A stretch of DNA of 64,000 nucleotides. Origin: Streptococcus oralis. GTDB lineage: Bacteria; Bacillota; Bacilli; Lactobacillales; Streptococcaceae. Location of the stretch: contig NZ_CP046523.1 in the NCBI RefSeq assembly GCF_021497885.1, forward strand, positions 477,501 to 541,500. The letters are read 5' to 3'. Below are positions 9,177 through 17,205 of this stretch, piece after piece (position 1 is the stretch's first letter; each line of letters opens with the position of its first letter). A program made the translations under genes and the position numbers. A model generated the notes under the pieces. That model had not been told where the DNA came from and searched no databases. It was given only the letters and a program-made list of their open reading frames with translations.

Positions 9177-9734
9177 AATCGTTACCTCATTATTTCTTGT
9201 TTACAGACATTATATAGTTAATGTTTTCGAAAGTCAATTTCATCCCATACCAAATATATACTAATGTAATATGGGATTTCTTTCGATATTTTTTACAATG
9301 ATAAAGTTTAAACATTTTGCAGGGTATTGTTCATATTATCAAGAATGAAGAAATTTGAAGTATCCTTTGATTGATTAGAAAGTGATTCTTATCTTTAAAA
9401 AGATTAAATAATTTGGAAAATATTTAAGAAGAAAAAATATATCGACTTAACCATCAATTTGCAAACGGTAAAACCTTTCCACAAACGATGAAAATACACA
9501 TACGACCCGCGCAAAGAGTGGATAATTTACTAATTAGGTATGAAACAATCATTGCAAAATATACTTTTTAAATTACCCATAAAACGATGAGCTGAAGCGA
9601 GTTATTCAAAGTCATATGTATTGCTGATATTTGAAAGAGTGACCTGAGACTCAATCTATATCATTAGGACTGCTAAGTGAAGTTTGTATATTATATCATA
9701 AAAGAGTGAAAAGGCAGATTTGAGATTTCTCAGA
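9177..9734. other. AT-rich intergenic region, no supported gene
   Basis: About 560 bases between the nucleotidyltransferase promoter side and the oxidoreductase terminator. It holds one inverted repeat (ATCCCATA / TATGGGAT near 9242-9280) and only very short open frames. The stretch near 9640 contains AGTGACCTGAGACT, which resembles the reverse complement of a stretch near 11207 (AGTGACCTGAAACT). I see no RNA gene or tRNA. Confidence 0.5.
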
Positions 9735-9760
9735 AACAAAAACAGCCCGATGAGGGCTGT
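9735..9760 (-). terminator. Rho-independent terminator after the oxidoreductase
   Basis: On the minus strand ACAGCCC pairs with GGGCTGT over a five-base loop, followed by a T-rich tract. It is 22 bases after the oxidoreductase stop. Confidence 0.85.
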
Positions 9761-9781
9761 GAGATACCAAGAAGTCTCAAC

Positions 9782-11098
9782 TTAAATCGCAAACAGGTCA
9801 TTCAAGTTCTCAGCCAAGGTTGGGTGAGTGAAGATTTGTTTTGTGAAGTAAGTGTAAGGAATCTTGTTGTCCATCGCAACAGTGATGATGTTGATGATTT
9901 CTTGAGAACCTTCTGAGAAGATAGTTGCACCGAGAATTTCTTTTGTTTCAGTATTGACAACCGCTTTGAAAGCTCCGCGAAGGTCGCCATTTACATGACC
10001 ACGAGGCATTGCTGCAACAGGGATTTCCTTCACAGCGTATGGAAGTTTCAAATCAGCTGCTTGGCTTTCAGTCAAACCAACTTGTGAAAGTGCAGGTGTG
10101 ATGAACATTGTATTTGGTACATTGAGACGGTCTTCAAGCGTGTAGCTGCCATCTCCAGCAAGGTAGCTGTAGACAACACGGAAGTCATCAAGTGAAATGT
10201 AGGTAAATTGAAGTCCACCGTTGACATCTCCAACTGCAAAGACACCAGGAACGTTTGTTTGACAATGTTTGTCTACCTTGATAGCCCCACGCTTTGTTAG
10301 TTCAATATCTGTGTTTTCAAGTTGAAGTGGTTCGACGTTTGGTTTACGTCCAGTTGCGTAGAGAAGGGCGTCGAAACGGTAAGTTTCGTTTTCAGTTACG
10401 ACAAGGACTTGGTCACCGTCGTTTTTGATTTCAGTAGTACGGATATTTTGAAGCAATTCAATGCCGTCTTCTTCCATGTATTGTTTAGCAAGAGCTGCGA
10501 TGGAAGGTTCTGCTCGAGGTAGGAAAGTATCTAAGGCATCTAGAACTGTTACCTTGCTTCCAAGTTTGTTGAAAAGGCCAGCAAATTCAAGACCAATGTT
10601 TCCGCCACCAAGGACACCAAGTTTTTCAGGCAATTTGTCCAAGTTTTGGATACCTGTTGAGTCAAAGACGTTTTTGCTTGTAGCAAGTCCAGGGATTGGC
10701 AAGACGTTTGAAACAGCACCAGTGTTGATGACGATAGTTTCAGCAGTCAATTCTTGTTTTTCATCACCAGCTTGGATTTCGATGACTTTGTTTGAAAGGA
10801 AGTGAGCTTCCGCATCAAAAATATCGACGCCTGTACCAGCAACAGTCGCATAGTTTTTACCGTTAAGGCGACCAGTGATGGTGTTTTTGGTAGCAATGAC
10901 TTCTTCAAAAGACAAATCTTTCTCAGCAGCAACTAGCAAGGTTTTAGTTGGGATACAACCGATATTGATACAAGTTCCACCGTACATAGCTTTGCTACGT
11001 TCAATGAGGGCAACTTTTTTGCCAGCTGAAGCTAATTTACCAGCTAGTGTTTTCCCAGCTTTACCAAATCCAATAACGATTAAATCATATGTTAACAT
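9782..11098 (-). CDS. Pyridine nucleotide-disulfide oxidoreductase (RclA/Mer-like)
   Basis: 438 residues, class I flavoprotein reductase. The N-terminal FAD-binding loop is GFGKAG (10-15), the redox pair is C43/C48 in GTCINIGCIPTK, and a second Rossmann motif GGGNIGLEFAG binds NAD(P)H. The C-terminal dimerisation domain has the ...FTHPTLAENLNDLF ending. The length and CxxxxC spacing fit the RclA group, linked in other bacteria to hypochlorous acid and copper stress, rather than lipoamide dehydrogenase or glutathione reductase. AGGAGG precedes the ATG and a TG-extended -10 (TAGAAT, 11123-11128) lies upstream. Confidence 0.88.
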   Translation of the reverse strand: MLTYDLIVIGFGKAGKTLAGKLASAGKKVALIERSKAMYGGTCINIGCIPTKTLLVAAEKDLSFEEVIATKNTITGRLNGKNYATVAGTGVDIFDAEAHFLSNKVIEIQAGDEKQELTAETIVINTGAVSNVLPIPGLATSKNVFDSTGIQNLDKLPEKLGVLGGGNIGLEFAGLFNKLGSKVTVLDALDTFLPRAEPSIAALAKQYMEEDGIELLQNIRTTEIKNDGDQVLVVTENETYRFDALLYATGRKPNVEPLQLENTDIELTKRGAIKVDKHCQTNVPGVFAVGDVNGGLQFTYISLDDFRVVYSYLAGDGSYTLEDRLNVPNTMFITPALSQVGLTESQAADLKLPYAVKEIPVAAMPRGHVNGDLRGAFKAVVNTETKEILGATIFSEGSQEIINIITVAMDNKIPYTYFTKQIFTHPTLAENLNDLFAI

Positions 11099-11292
11099 TT
11101 ATAGTCCTCCTATTCGATTTTCATTCTAGCATAAGAAAACACTTTTTGCACAAATCTGCTACGGGAAGTGAAGTGAGTTTGAAATGGTCTCTTCAAATCC
11201 TTTGAAAACAAGTTTCAGGTCACTTTACTGTTAGAAAATCGTTTACATGATTTTCCTAATGGATTCTACTATCTTTTGCTTCTCTCTTGTGT

Positions 11293-11445
11293 TATACTAG
11301 ATAAGTTGCAAAGAAACTAGTACTTTTCTTTCGTGGAAAAGAAGCAACACGGTATCTCGTTTTGAAGAAGATACGTCATGAAAAGAAAAGTATAAACTAA
11401 AGCCCTATAGGGTGGCTTCGCACCATCTTTAGAAAGAAGAAAAAC
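11293..11445 (+). promoter_or_regulatory. Promoter and long structured 5' leader of the DEAD-box helicase gene
   Basis: A TG-extended -10 box TATACT is at 11293-11298, so the leader is about 140 bases. It can fold into nested stems: TACTTTTCTTT with AAAGAAAAGTA, inner GTATCT with AGATAC, then CCCTATAGGG and GGTG-GCTTCG-CACC close to the GTG start. The last hairpins could hide the start region. Auto- or cold-control through such leaders is known for other RNA helicase genes; here it is inference. Confidence 0.55.
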
Positions 11446-13023
11446 GTGAAATTTAATGAATTTAACTTGTCTGCTGATTTGCTAGCAGAGATTGAAAAAG
11501 CTGGATTTGTAGAAGCCAGTCCTATCCAAGAACAGACCATTCCCTTGGCTCTCGAAGGAAAAGACGTTATCGGTCAAGCTCAGACTGGTACAGGGAAGAC
11601 TGCAGCCTTTGGCTTGCCAACCCTTGAAAAAATCCGTACAGAAGAAGCGACCATCCAAGCCTTGGTCATCGCTCCAACTCGTGAACTCGCTGTTCAAAGT
11701 CAAGAGGAACTCTTCCGCTTTGGCCGTAGCAAAGGAGTGAAAGTTCGCTCAGTTTACGGTGGTTCCAGCATTGAAAAACAAATCAAGGCCCTTAAATCTG
11801 GTGCCCACATCGTGGTAGGAACACCAGGACGTCTCTTAGACTTGATTAAACGCAAGGCCTTGAAATTACAAGATATTGAAACGCTTATCCTTGACGAAGC
11901 GGATGAAATGCTCAATATGGGCTTTCTTGAAGACATTGAAGCCATCATTTCCCGTGTCCCTGAAAATCGTCAAACATTGCTCTTTTCAGCAACCATGCCA
12001 GATGCTATCAAACGTATCGGTGTTCAGTTTATGAAGGACCCTGAGCATGTCAAGATTGCTGCCAAGGAATTGACAACAGAGCTGGTTGATCAGTACTATA
12101 TCCGTGTCAAGGAACAAGAGAAATTTGATACCATGACACGTCTCATGGATGTGGAACAACCAGAGCTTGCTATTGTATTTGGTCGTACCAAACGCCGTGT
12201 AGATGAATTGACTCGTGGTCTTAAGATCCGTGGTTTCCGTGCAGAAGGAATTCATGGTGATTTGGATCAAAATAAACGCCTTCGTGTCCTTCGTGATTTT
12301 AAAAATGGCAATCTTGATGTTTTGGTTGCGACAGACGTGGCAGCACGTGGTTTGGATATCTCGGGTGTGACCCATGTCTACAACTACGATATTCCACAAG
12401 ATCCTGAAAGTTATGTTCACCGTATCGGTCGTACAGGTCGTGCTGGTAAGTCAGGTCAATCTATTACTTTCGTAGCACCAAATGAAATGGGCTACCTTCA
12501 AATCATCGAAAACTTGACTAAGAAACGCATGAAAGGCTTGAAACCAGCGACAGCTGAAGAAGCCTTCCAAGCTAAGAAACAAGTAGCTCTCAAAAAAATC
12601 GAACGTGATTTTGCGGATGAAACTATTCGTGGGAACTTTGAGAAATTTGCTAAAGATGCTCGTAAGTTAGCAGCAGAATTTAGTCCAGAAGAATTGGCTA
12701 TGTATATCTTGAGTCTGACAGTCCAAGATCCAGACAGCCTTCCTGAAGTGGAGATTGCGCGTGAAAAACCACTGCCATTTAAACCATCAGGTAATGGCTT
12801 TGCTGGCAAAGCTAAGGGAGGTCGAGGAGGCCGTCGTGGAGACGACCGTCGCGACCGTGATCGCCGTGGCAATGGTCGTCGTGATGACTTCAAGAAAGGT
12901 AGTCGTGGAAACGATCGTTTTGATAAAGACAGACGTTACCGTAATAAAGACAATAAAAAACCTCGCAACACTTCAAGTGAAAAGAAAACAGGCTTTGTTA
13001 TTCGTAACAAGGGCGATAAATAG
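11446..13023 (+). CDS. cshA: DEAD-box ATP-dependent RNA helicase, CshA-type
   Basis: 525 residues, starting with GTG. Helicase motifs in order: Q-motif with SPIQEQTIP (25-33), Walker A AQTGTGKT (45-52), DEAD (150-153), SAT (181-183), and the C-terminal RecA domain with ARGLD and HRIGRTGR. The tail from about residue 458 is very basic and rich in R, G and D, the RNA-binding extension of CshA. The protein unwinds RNA duplexes in mRNA decay and ribosome assembly, especially in the cold. The Shine-Dalgarno is weak (GAAGAAAAAC) and the long leader is structured, so expression is probably controlled after transcription begins. Confidence 0.93.
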   Translation: MKFNEFNLSADLLAEIEKAGFVEASPIQEQTIPLALEGKDVIGQAQTGTGKTAAFGLPTLEKIRTEEATIQALVIAPTRELAVQSQEELFRFGRSKGVKVRSVYGGSSIEKQIKALKSGAHIVVGTPGRLLDLIKRKALKLQDIETLILDEADEMLNMGFLEDIEAIISRVPENRQTLLFSATMPDAIKRIGVQFMKDPEHVKIAAKELTTELVDQYYIRVKEQEKFDTMTRLMDVEQPELAIVFGRTKRRVDELTRGLKIRGFRAEGIHGDLDQNKRLRVLRDFKNGNLDVLVATDVAARGLDISGVTHVYNYDIPQDPESYVHRIGRTGRAGKSGQSITFVAPNEMGYLQIIENLTKKRMKGLKPATAEEAFQAKKQVALKKIERDFADETIRGNFEKFAKDARKLAAEFSPEELAMYILSLTVQDPDSLPEVEIAREKPLPFKPSGNGFAGKAKGGRGGRRGDDRRDRDRRGNGRRDDFKKGSRGNDRFDKDRRYRNKDNKKPRNTSSEKKTGFVIRNKGDK

Positions 13024-13055
13024 AAAAAAGCGATTCACACTGTGAATCGCTTTTA
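13024..13055 (+). terminator. Rho-independent terminator after cshA
   Basis: Arms AGCGATTCACA and TGTGAATCGCT form an almost loop-free long stem just after the cshA stop, followed by TTTT. Confidence 0.85.
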
Positions 13056-13234
13056 TATATAAGGAGACCGATAGTAAAAGAAGATGTATAAAAGTAAAGG
13101 AAAGGTGAGATGGGAAGGGGAACTTTAATCCATCTTCTTATAATATTATTATATAAAAATCAAAACAGAATGTCAATAAAAAATTTCCATTTTTATAAAA
13201 TATTTTTGCTTTTAAAAATTGCAATTCAATAAGC

Positions 13235-13249
13235 AATTTTCAGATAATT
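13235..13249 (+). promoter_or_regulatory. CodY box upstream of codY
   Basis: AATTTTCAGATAATT differs from the consensus AATTTTCnGAAAATT at one position. It ends one base before the -35 box of the codY promoter, a place that would block RNA polymerase, so CodY very likely represses its own gene. Confidence 0.75.
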
Positions 13250-13250
13250 A

Positions 13251-13279
13251 TTGAAATAAAGACTTTTCTATGTTATAAT
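13251..13279 (+). promoter_or_regulatory. Sigma-A promoter of codY-pncA
   Basis: TTGAAA (13251-13256) and TATAAT (13274-13279) are exactly 17 bases apart. Confidence 0.85.
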
Positions 13280-13305
13280 GGAAGCGATTATATGCGAGGT
13301 AAAAA

Positions 13306-14094
13306 ATGGCACATTTATTAGAAAAAACAAGAAAAATTACATCAATTTTAAAACGCTCAGAAGAGCAAATGCAGGATGAACTTCCCTACAATGCCATTAC
13401 ACGTCAACTAGCAGACATTATTGATTGCAATGCCTGCATTGTCAATAGCAAGGGCCGTCTTTTGGGCTACTTTATGCGCTATAAAACTAATACAGACCGT
13501 GTAGAGCAGTTTTTCCAAACCAAGACGTTCCCAGATGACTATGTACAAGGGGCAAACATGATCTATGATACAGAAGCCAATCTTCCTGTTGAACATGATT
13601 TGACCATTTTTCCTGTAGAGAGCCGTGCGGATTTTCCAGATGGTTTGACAACCATTGCTCCCATTCATGTATCAGGGATTCGCCTAGGTTCCTTGATTAT
13701 TTGGCGTAATGACAAGAAATTTGAAGATGAGGATTTGATTCTTGTTGAGATTGCGAGCACAGTGGTAGGGATTCAACTCTTGAACTTCCAGCGTGAAGAA
13801 GATGAGAAAAATATCCGTCGTCGTACTGCTGTAACCATGGCAGTCAATACCCTCTCCTACTCAGAACTTCGTGCTGTTTCAGCTATTTTAGCTGAGCTGG
13901 ATGGAAATGAAGGACAATTGACTGCATCGGTCATTGCAGACCGTATTGGAATCACGCGTTCAGTGATCGTCAATGCTCTCCGTAAGCTAGAGTCGGCAGG
14001 AATTATTGAAAGCCGTTCACTAGGAATGAAGGGAACATATCTCAAGGTATTGATTTCAGATATCTTTGAGGAAGTGAAAAAGAGGGACTACTAA
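13306..14094 (+). CDS. codY: GTP/branched-chain amino acid sensing global repressor CodY
   Basis: 262 residues, normal length. An N-terminal GAF ligand domain (about 1-155) senses isoleucine, leucine and valine. A linker leads to a winged helix-turn-helix at about 200-250 ([20 protein letters not shown]) that is almost invariant in CodY. It represses nutrient-uptake and amino acid genes when branched-chain amino acids are plentiful. The stop codon shares bases with the pncA start (TAATG), so the two are translationally coupled. A CodY box next to its promoter indicates autoregulation. Confidence 0.97.
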   Translation: MAHLLEKTRKITSILKRSEEQMQDELPYNAITRQLADIIDCNACIVNSKGRLLGYFMRYKTNTDRVEQFFQTKTFPDDYVQGANMIYDTEANLPVEHDLTIFPVESRADFPDGLTTIAPIHVSGIRLGSLIIWRNDKKFEDEDLILVEIASTVVGIQLLNFQREEDEKNIRRRTAVTMAVNTLSYSELRAVSAILAELDGNEGQLTASVIADRIGITRSVIVNALRKLESAGIIESRSLGMKGTYLKVLISDIFEEVKKRDY

Positions 14095-14669
14095 TGACAA
14101 AGGCTTTAATCTCAATTGACTATACAGAGGATTTTGTAGCAGACCATGGAAAGTTAACTGCTGGTGCTCCTGCTCAAGCCATATCAGAGGCGATTGCTCA
14201 GGTGACCAGACTGGCTTTTAATCGTGGAGACTATGTTTTCTTCACCATTGATGCTCATGAGGAAGAGGATGATTTTCATCCTGAGAGTAAACTTTTCCCA
14301 CCTCACAACATCATTGGAACTAGTGGTCGCAACTTGTATGGAAAACTAGCAGATTTTTACCAAGTCCATGCTTCTGATAGTCGTGTTTTTTGGATGGACA
14401 AGCGTCACTATTCAGCATTTTCAGGAACGGATTTAGATATCCGCTTGCGAGAACGTAGAGTTGATACAGTCATCTTAACGGGTGTTTTGACAGATATTTG
14501 TGTTCTCCATACGGCTATTGATGCTTATAACTTAGGTTATCAAATCGAGGTTGTCAAGCCTGCTGTTGCTTCTATCTGGCCAGAAAATCATCAGTTTGCT
14601 CTTGGACATTTTAAGAATACTCTGGGAGCCAAATTGTTGGATGAAAATCTGTCTGAAATTAAAGAATGA
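14094..14669 (+). CDS. pncA: Nicotinamidase, isochorismatase fold
   Basis: 191 residues. The catalytic triad D9, K103 and C136 (LTDICVLHT) is intact, with metal ligands D53, H55, E64 and H71. The enzyme deamidates nicotinamide to nicotinate for NAD salvage. The start overlaps the codY stop by one base, which puts NAD salvage under the CodY-controlled promoter. The tRNA-Leu promoter follows 36 bases after the stop. Confidence 0.92.
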   Translation: MTKALISIDYTEDFVADHGKLTAGAPAQAISEAIAQVTRLAFNRGDYVFFTIDAHEEEDDFHPESKLFPPHNIIGTSGRNLYGKLADFYQVHASDSRVFWMDKRHYSAFSGTDLDIRLRERRVDTVILTGVLTDICVLHTAIDAYNLGYQIEVVKPAVASIWPENHQFALGHFKNTLGAKLLDENLSEIKE

Positions 14670-14705
14670 TTCCCTTGGAAAAATGAAAAAAATCTGAAAA
14701 AAGTG

Positions 14706-14734
14706 TTGACAAAGATTTTGAAAGTTGATATACT
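14706..14734 (+). promoter_or_regulatory. Promoter of tRNA-Leu
   Basis: TTGACA (14706-14711) and TATACT (14729-14734), 17-base spacer, 15 bases before the tRNA. Confidence 0.85.
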
Positions 14735-14749
14735 AGTAAAGTAATCGAC

Positions 14750-14835
14750 GCGGGGATGGCGGAATTGGCAGACGCGCAGGACTAAGGATCCTGTGACCGC
14801 TTTAGGTCGTGAGGGTTCAAGTCCCTCTCTCCGCA
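14750..14835 (+). tRNA. tRNA-Leu (anticodon AAG)
   Basis: 86 bases, class II tRNA with a long variable arm. Acceptor arms GCGGGGA and TCTCCGC pair. The anticodon loop CTAAGGA between CAGGA and TCCTG gives AAG. The T-arm holds GGTTCAAGTCC. Discriminator A is present and CCA is not encoded. Confidence 0.95.
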
Positions 14836-14842
14836 TAGGATA

Positions 14843-14874
14843 AGAGTTAGCTTTAGCTAGCTCTTTTTGTTTTT
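14843..14874 (+). terminator. Terminator after tRNA-Leu
   Basis: AGAGTTAGCT pairs with AGCTAGCTCT, followed by TTTTT and more T. Confidence 0.8.
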
Positions 14875-14978
14875 AAAAAGAAGGCTAGAAGAGGTATTTT
14901 GGATATCGGAAGGTATTGGCATCAAGAACTATCATTTATGGCATGGAGTCGGTTTTTGATTGGTAAAACGTGTTCTAT

Positions 14979-15018
14979 ATGAAGAAAGTTGGCAGTTGCT
15001 AGCTTTCTTCATTTTTTT
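14979..15018 (+). terminator. Terminator-like hairpin in the gap before vex1
   Basis: ATGAAGAAAG (14979-14988) pairs with CTTTCTTCAT (15003-15012), followed by seven T. No gene is visible between it and the tRNA-Leu terminator; bases 14876-14978 may be the remnant of a lost gene. Confidence 0.55.
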
Positions 15019-15102
15019 AAAAAATAAAGTAAAAAATTTTTCGATTTCATAAACATTTCATATTTGGATTTTATAATAGCCTTACAAATATGGAGGTGAC
15101 AA

Positions 15103-16380
15103 ATGAATCCAATCCAAAGAGCTTGGGCTTATGTCAGCAGAAAACGACTGAGAAGTTTTATTTTATTTCTGATTTTATTGGTTCTATTGGCCGGAATTTC
15201 AGCCTGTTTGACTCTGATGAAGTCCAACAAAACAGTAGAAAGCAATCTTTACAAATCACTCAATACCTCTTTTTCTATCAAAAAGATAGAAAATGGACAG
15301 ACCTTCAAATTGTCTGACCTAGCATCCGTGAGCAAGATTAAGGGACTGGAAAATGTCTCTCCTGAACTCGAAACGGTCGCAAAACTGAAAGACAAGGAAG
15401 CGGTGAGTGGTGAGCAGAGTGTAGAACGTGATGATTTGTCAGCCGCGGACAAGAACTTGGTTAGCTTAACGGCTCTTGAGGATTCATCCAAGGATGTCAC
15501 CTTTACCAGTTCGGCTTTCAATCTAAAAGAAGGGCGACACCTTCAAAAAGGGGACTCCAAGAAAATCCTCATCCACGAAGAGTTGGCTAAGAAGAACGGT
15601 CTTTCGCTTCATGACAAGATTGGCTTGGATGCTGGTCAGTCCGAAGCTGGAAAAGGGCAAACAGTAGAGTTTGAAATTGTCGGCATCTTTTCTGGAAAAA
15701 AACAAGAGAAGTTCACAGGCTTGTCTTCTGACTTCAGTGAAAACCAAGTCTTTACAGACTATGAAAGCAGCCAAACCCTTCTGGGAAATAGTGAAGCTCA
15801 AGTCAGTGCAGCGCGCTTCTATGTAGAAAATCCTAAGGAAATGGACGGACTCATGAAGCAGGTGGAAAACTTGGCTTTGGAAAGTCAAGGCTACCAAGTT
15901 GAGAAGGAAAACAAGGCCTTTGAACAAATTAAAGACTCAGTTGCAACCTTCCAAACCTTCCTCACCATCTTCCTTTATGGGATGTTGATAGCAGGAGCAG
16001 GAGCCTTAATTTTGGTCTTGTCCCTCTGGTTGAGAGAAAGGGTCTACGAAGTGGGAATTCTTCTGGCACTTGGAAAAGGCAAGAGTTCGATCTTCCTCCA
16101 GTTCTGTTTAGAGGTAGTTTTGGTATCACTTGGAGCTTTGCTTCCAGCATTTGTTGCAGGAAACGCCATTACATCCTATCTGCTCCAAACTGTACTAGCC
16201 AGTGGAGATCAGGCAACCTTACAGGACACGCTGGCCAAAGCAAGTGGTCTATCAACCAGTCTCCTATCCTTTGCAGAATCCTATGTTTTTCTGCTCCTGA
16301 TTGGTTGCTTGTCTGTAGCCCTTTGTTTCGTATTTCTATTTAGAAAATCGCCTAAGGAAATTTTATCATCTATTAGTTAA
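15103..16380 (+). CDS. vex1: Vex1-type ABC transporter permease (MacB/FtsX family)
   Basis: 425 residues. One membrane helix near the N terminus (about 18-38) is followed by a large extracellular domain (40-280) and three C-terminal helices, the MacB/FtsX permease layout. GGAGG lies six bases before the ATG and TATAAT is at 15072. With the adjacent ATPase and second permease it forms the Vex123 exporter, known in pneumococcus next to vncRS. Its substrate is not established from sequence. A BOX element begins on the last base of its stop codon and separates it from vex2. Confidence 0.88.
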   Translation: MNPIQRAWAYVSRKRLRSFILFLILLVLLAGISACLTLMKSNKTVESNLYKSLNTSFSIKKIENGQTFKLSDLASVSKIKGLENVSPELETVAKLKDKEAVSGEQSVERDDLSAADKNLVSLTALEDSSKDVTFTSSAFNLKEGRHLQKGDSKKILIHEELAKKNGLSLHDKIGLDAGQSEAGKGQTVEFEIVGIFSGKKQEKFTGLSSDFSENQVFTDYESSQTLLGNSEAQVSAARFYVENPKEMDGLMKQVENLALESQGYQVEKENKAFEQIKDSVATFQTFLTIFLYGMLIAGAGALILVLSLWLRERVYEVGILLALGKGKSSIFLQFCLEVVLVSLGALLPAFVAGNAITSYLLQTVLASGDQATLQDTLAKASGLSTSLLSFAESYVFLLLIGCLSVALCFVFLFRKSPKEILSSIS

Positions 16381-16496
16381 TACTCTTCGAAAATCAAATT
16401 TAAACCGTGTCAGTCTTATCTGCAACCTCAAAGCTGTGCTTTGAGCAACCTGCGGTTAGCTTCCTAGTTTAATCTTTGATTTTCATTGAGTATAAG
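16380..16496. repeat. BOX element 1 (boxA, boxB-like, boxC)
   Basis: It begins ATACTCTTCGAAAATC and ends with the boxC sequence CTTTGATTTTCATTGAGTAT; the two ends are complementary. Between them is a boxB-like piece (CAACCTCAAAGCTGTG). BOX elements are short non-coding repeats typical of S. pneumoniae and close relatives. This one sits inside the vex operon, between the first permease and the ATPase, where its RNA hairpin could change the ratio of products. Confidence 0.88.
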
Positions 16497-16507
16497 AAGG
16501 AGAAATC

Positions 16508-17155
16508 ATGACTTTATTACAATTGCAAGATGTTACCTACCGTTATAAGAACACTGCTGAAGCAGTTTTATATCAGATCAAGTATAATTTTGAACCCGGA
16601 AAATTTTATAGTATCATTGGTGAGTCAGGAGCAGGGAAATCCACTCTCTTGTCCCTACTGGCTGGTCTAGATAGTCCTGTTGAAGGTTCTATCCTTTTCC
16701 AAGGAGAGGACATTCGGAATAAGGGATATTCTTACCATCGCATGCACCATATTTCCTTGGTCTTTCAAAATTATAATTTGATTGATTACCTTTCTCCGCT
16801 GGAAAATATCCGCTTGGTCAACAAAAAGGCGACTAAGGATACCCTTCTTGAGCTTGGTTTGGATGAAAGTCAGATCAAGCGGAATGTTCTCCAGTTATCA
16901 GGTGGTCAACAGCAACGTGTGGCCATCGCTCGCAGTTTGGTATCAGAAGCTCCAGTTATTCTAGCTGATGAGCCAACAGGAAATCTGGACCCTAAAACTG
17001 CTGGAGATATTATCGAACTACTCAAATCACTTGCTGAGAAAACGGGTAAATGTGTGATTGTCGTCACCCACAGTAAAGAAGTGGCACAAGCGTCAGATAT
17101 TACACTTGAATTGAAGAATAAGAAACTGACTGAAACTCGCAACACTACTAAATAA
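16508..17155 (+). CDS. vex2: Vex2-type ABC transporter ATPase
   Basis: 215 residues, a LolD/MacB-type nucleotide-binding subunit. Walker A GESGAGKST is at 38-46, Q-loop FQNYNL follows, and signature LSGGQQQRVAIAR precedes Walker B VILADEPTGNLD; the switch histidine is in VTHSKE. All key residues are intact. It powers the two flanking FtsX-like permeases. The ATG is preceded by AAGGAG that starts directly after BOX element 1, so translation is independent of vex1. Confidence 0.93.
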   Translation: MTLLQLQDVTYRYKNTAEAVLYQIKYNFEPGKFYSIIGESGAGKSTLLSLLAGLDSPVEGSILFQGEDIRNKGYSYHRMHHISLVFQNYNLIDYLSPLENIRLVNKKATKDTLLELGLDESQIKRNVLQLSGGQQQRVAIARSLVSEAPVILADEPTGNLDPKTAGDIIELLKSLAEKTGKCVIVVTHSKEVAQASDITLELKNKKLTETRNTTK

Positions 17156-17205
17156 GATGAGCTTGTTTTGATAGAATTATTAAATCAAATCTAGAAAGGG
17201 AACCT

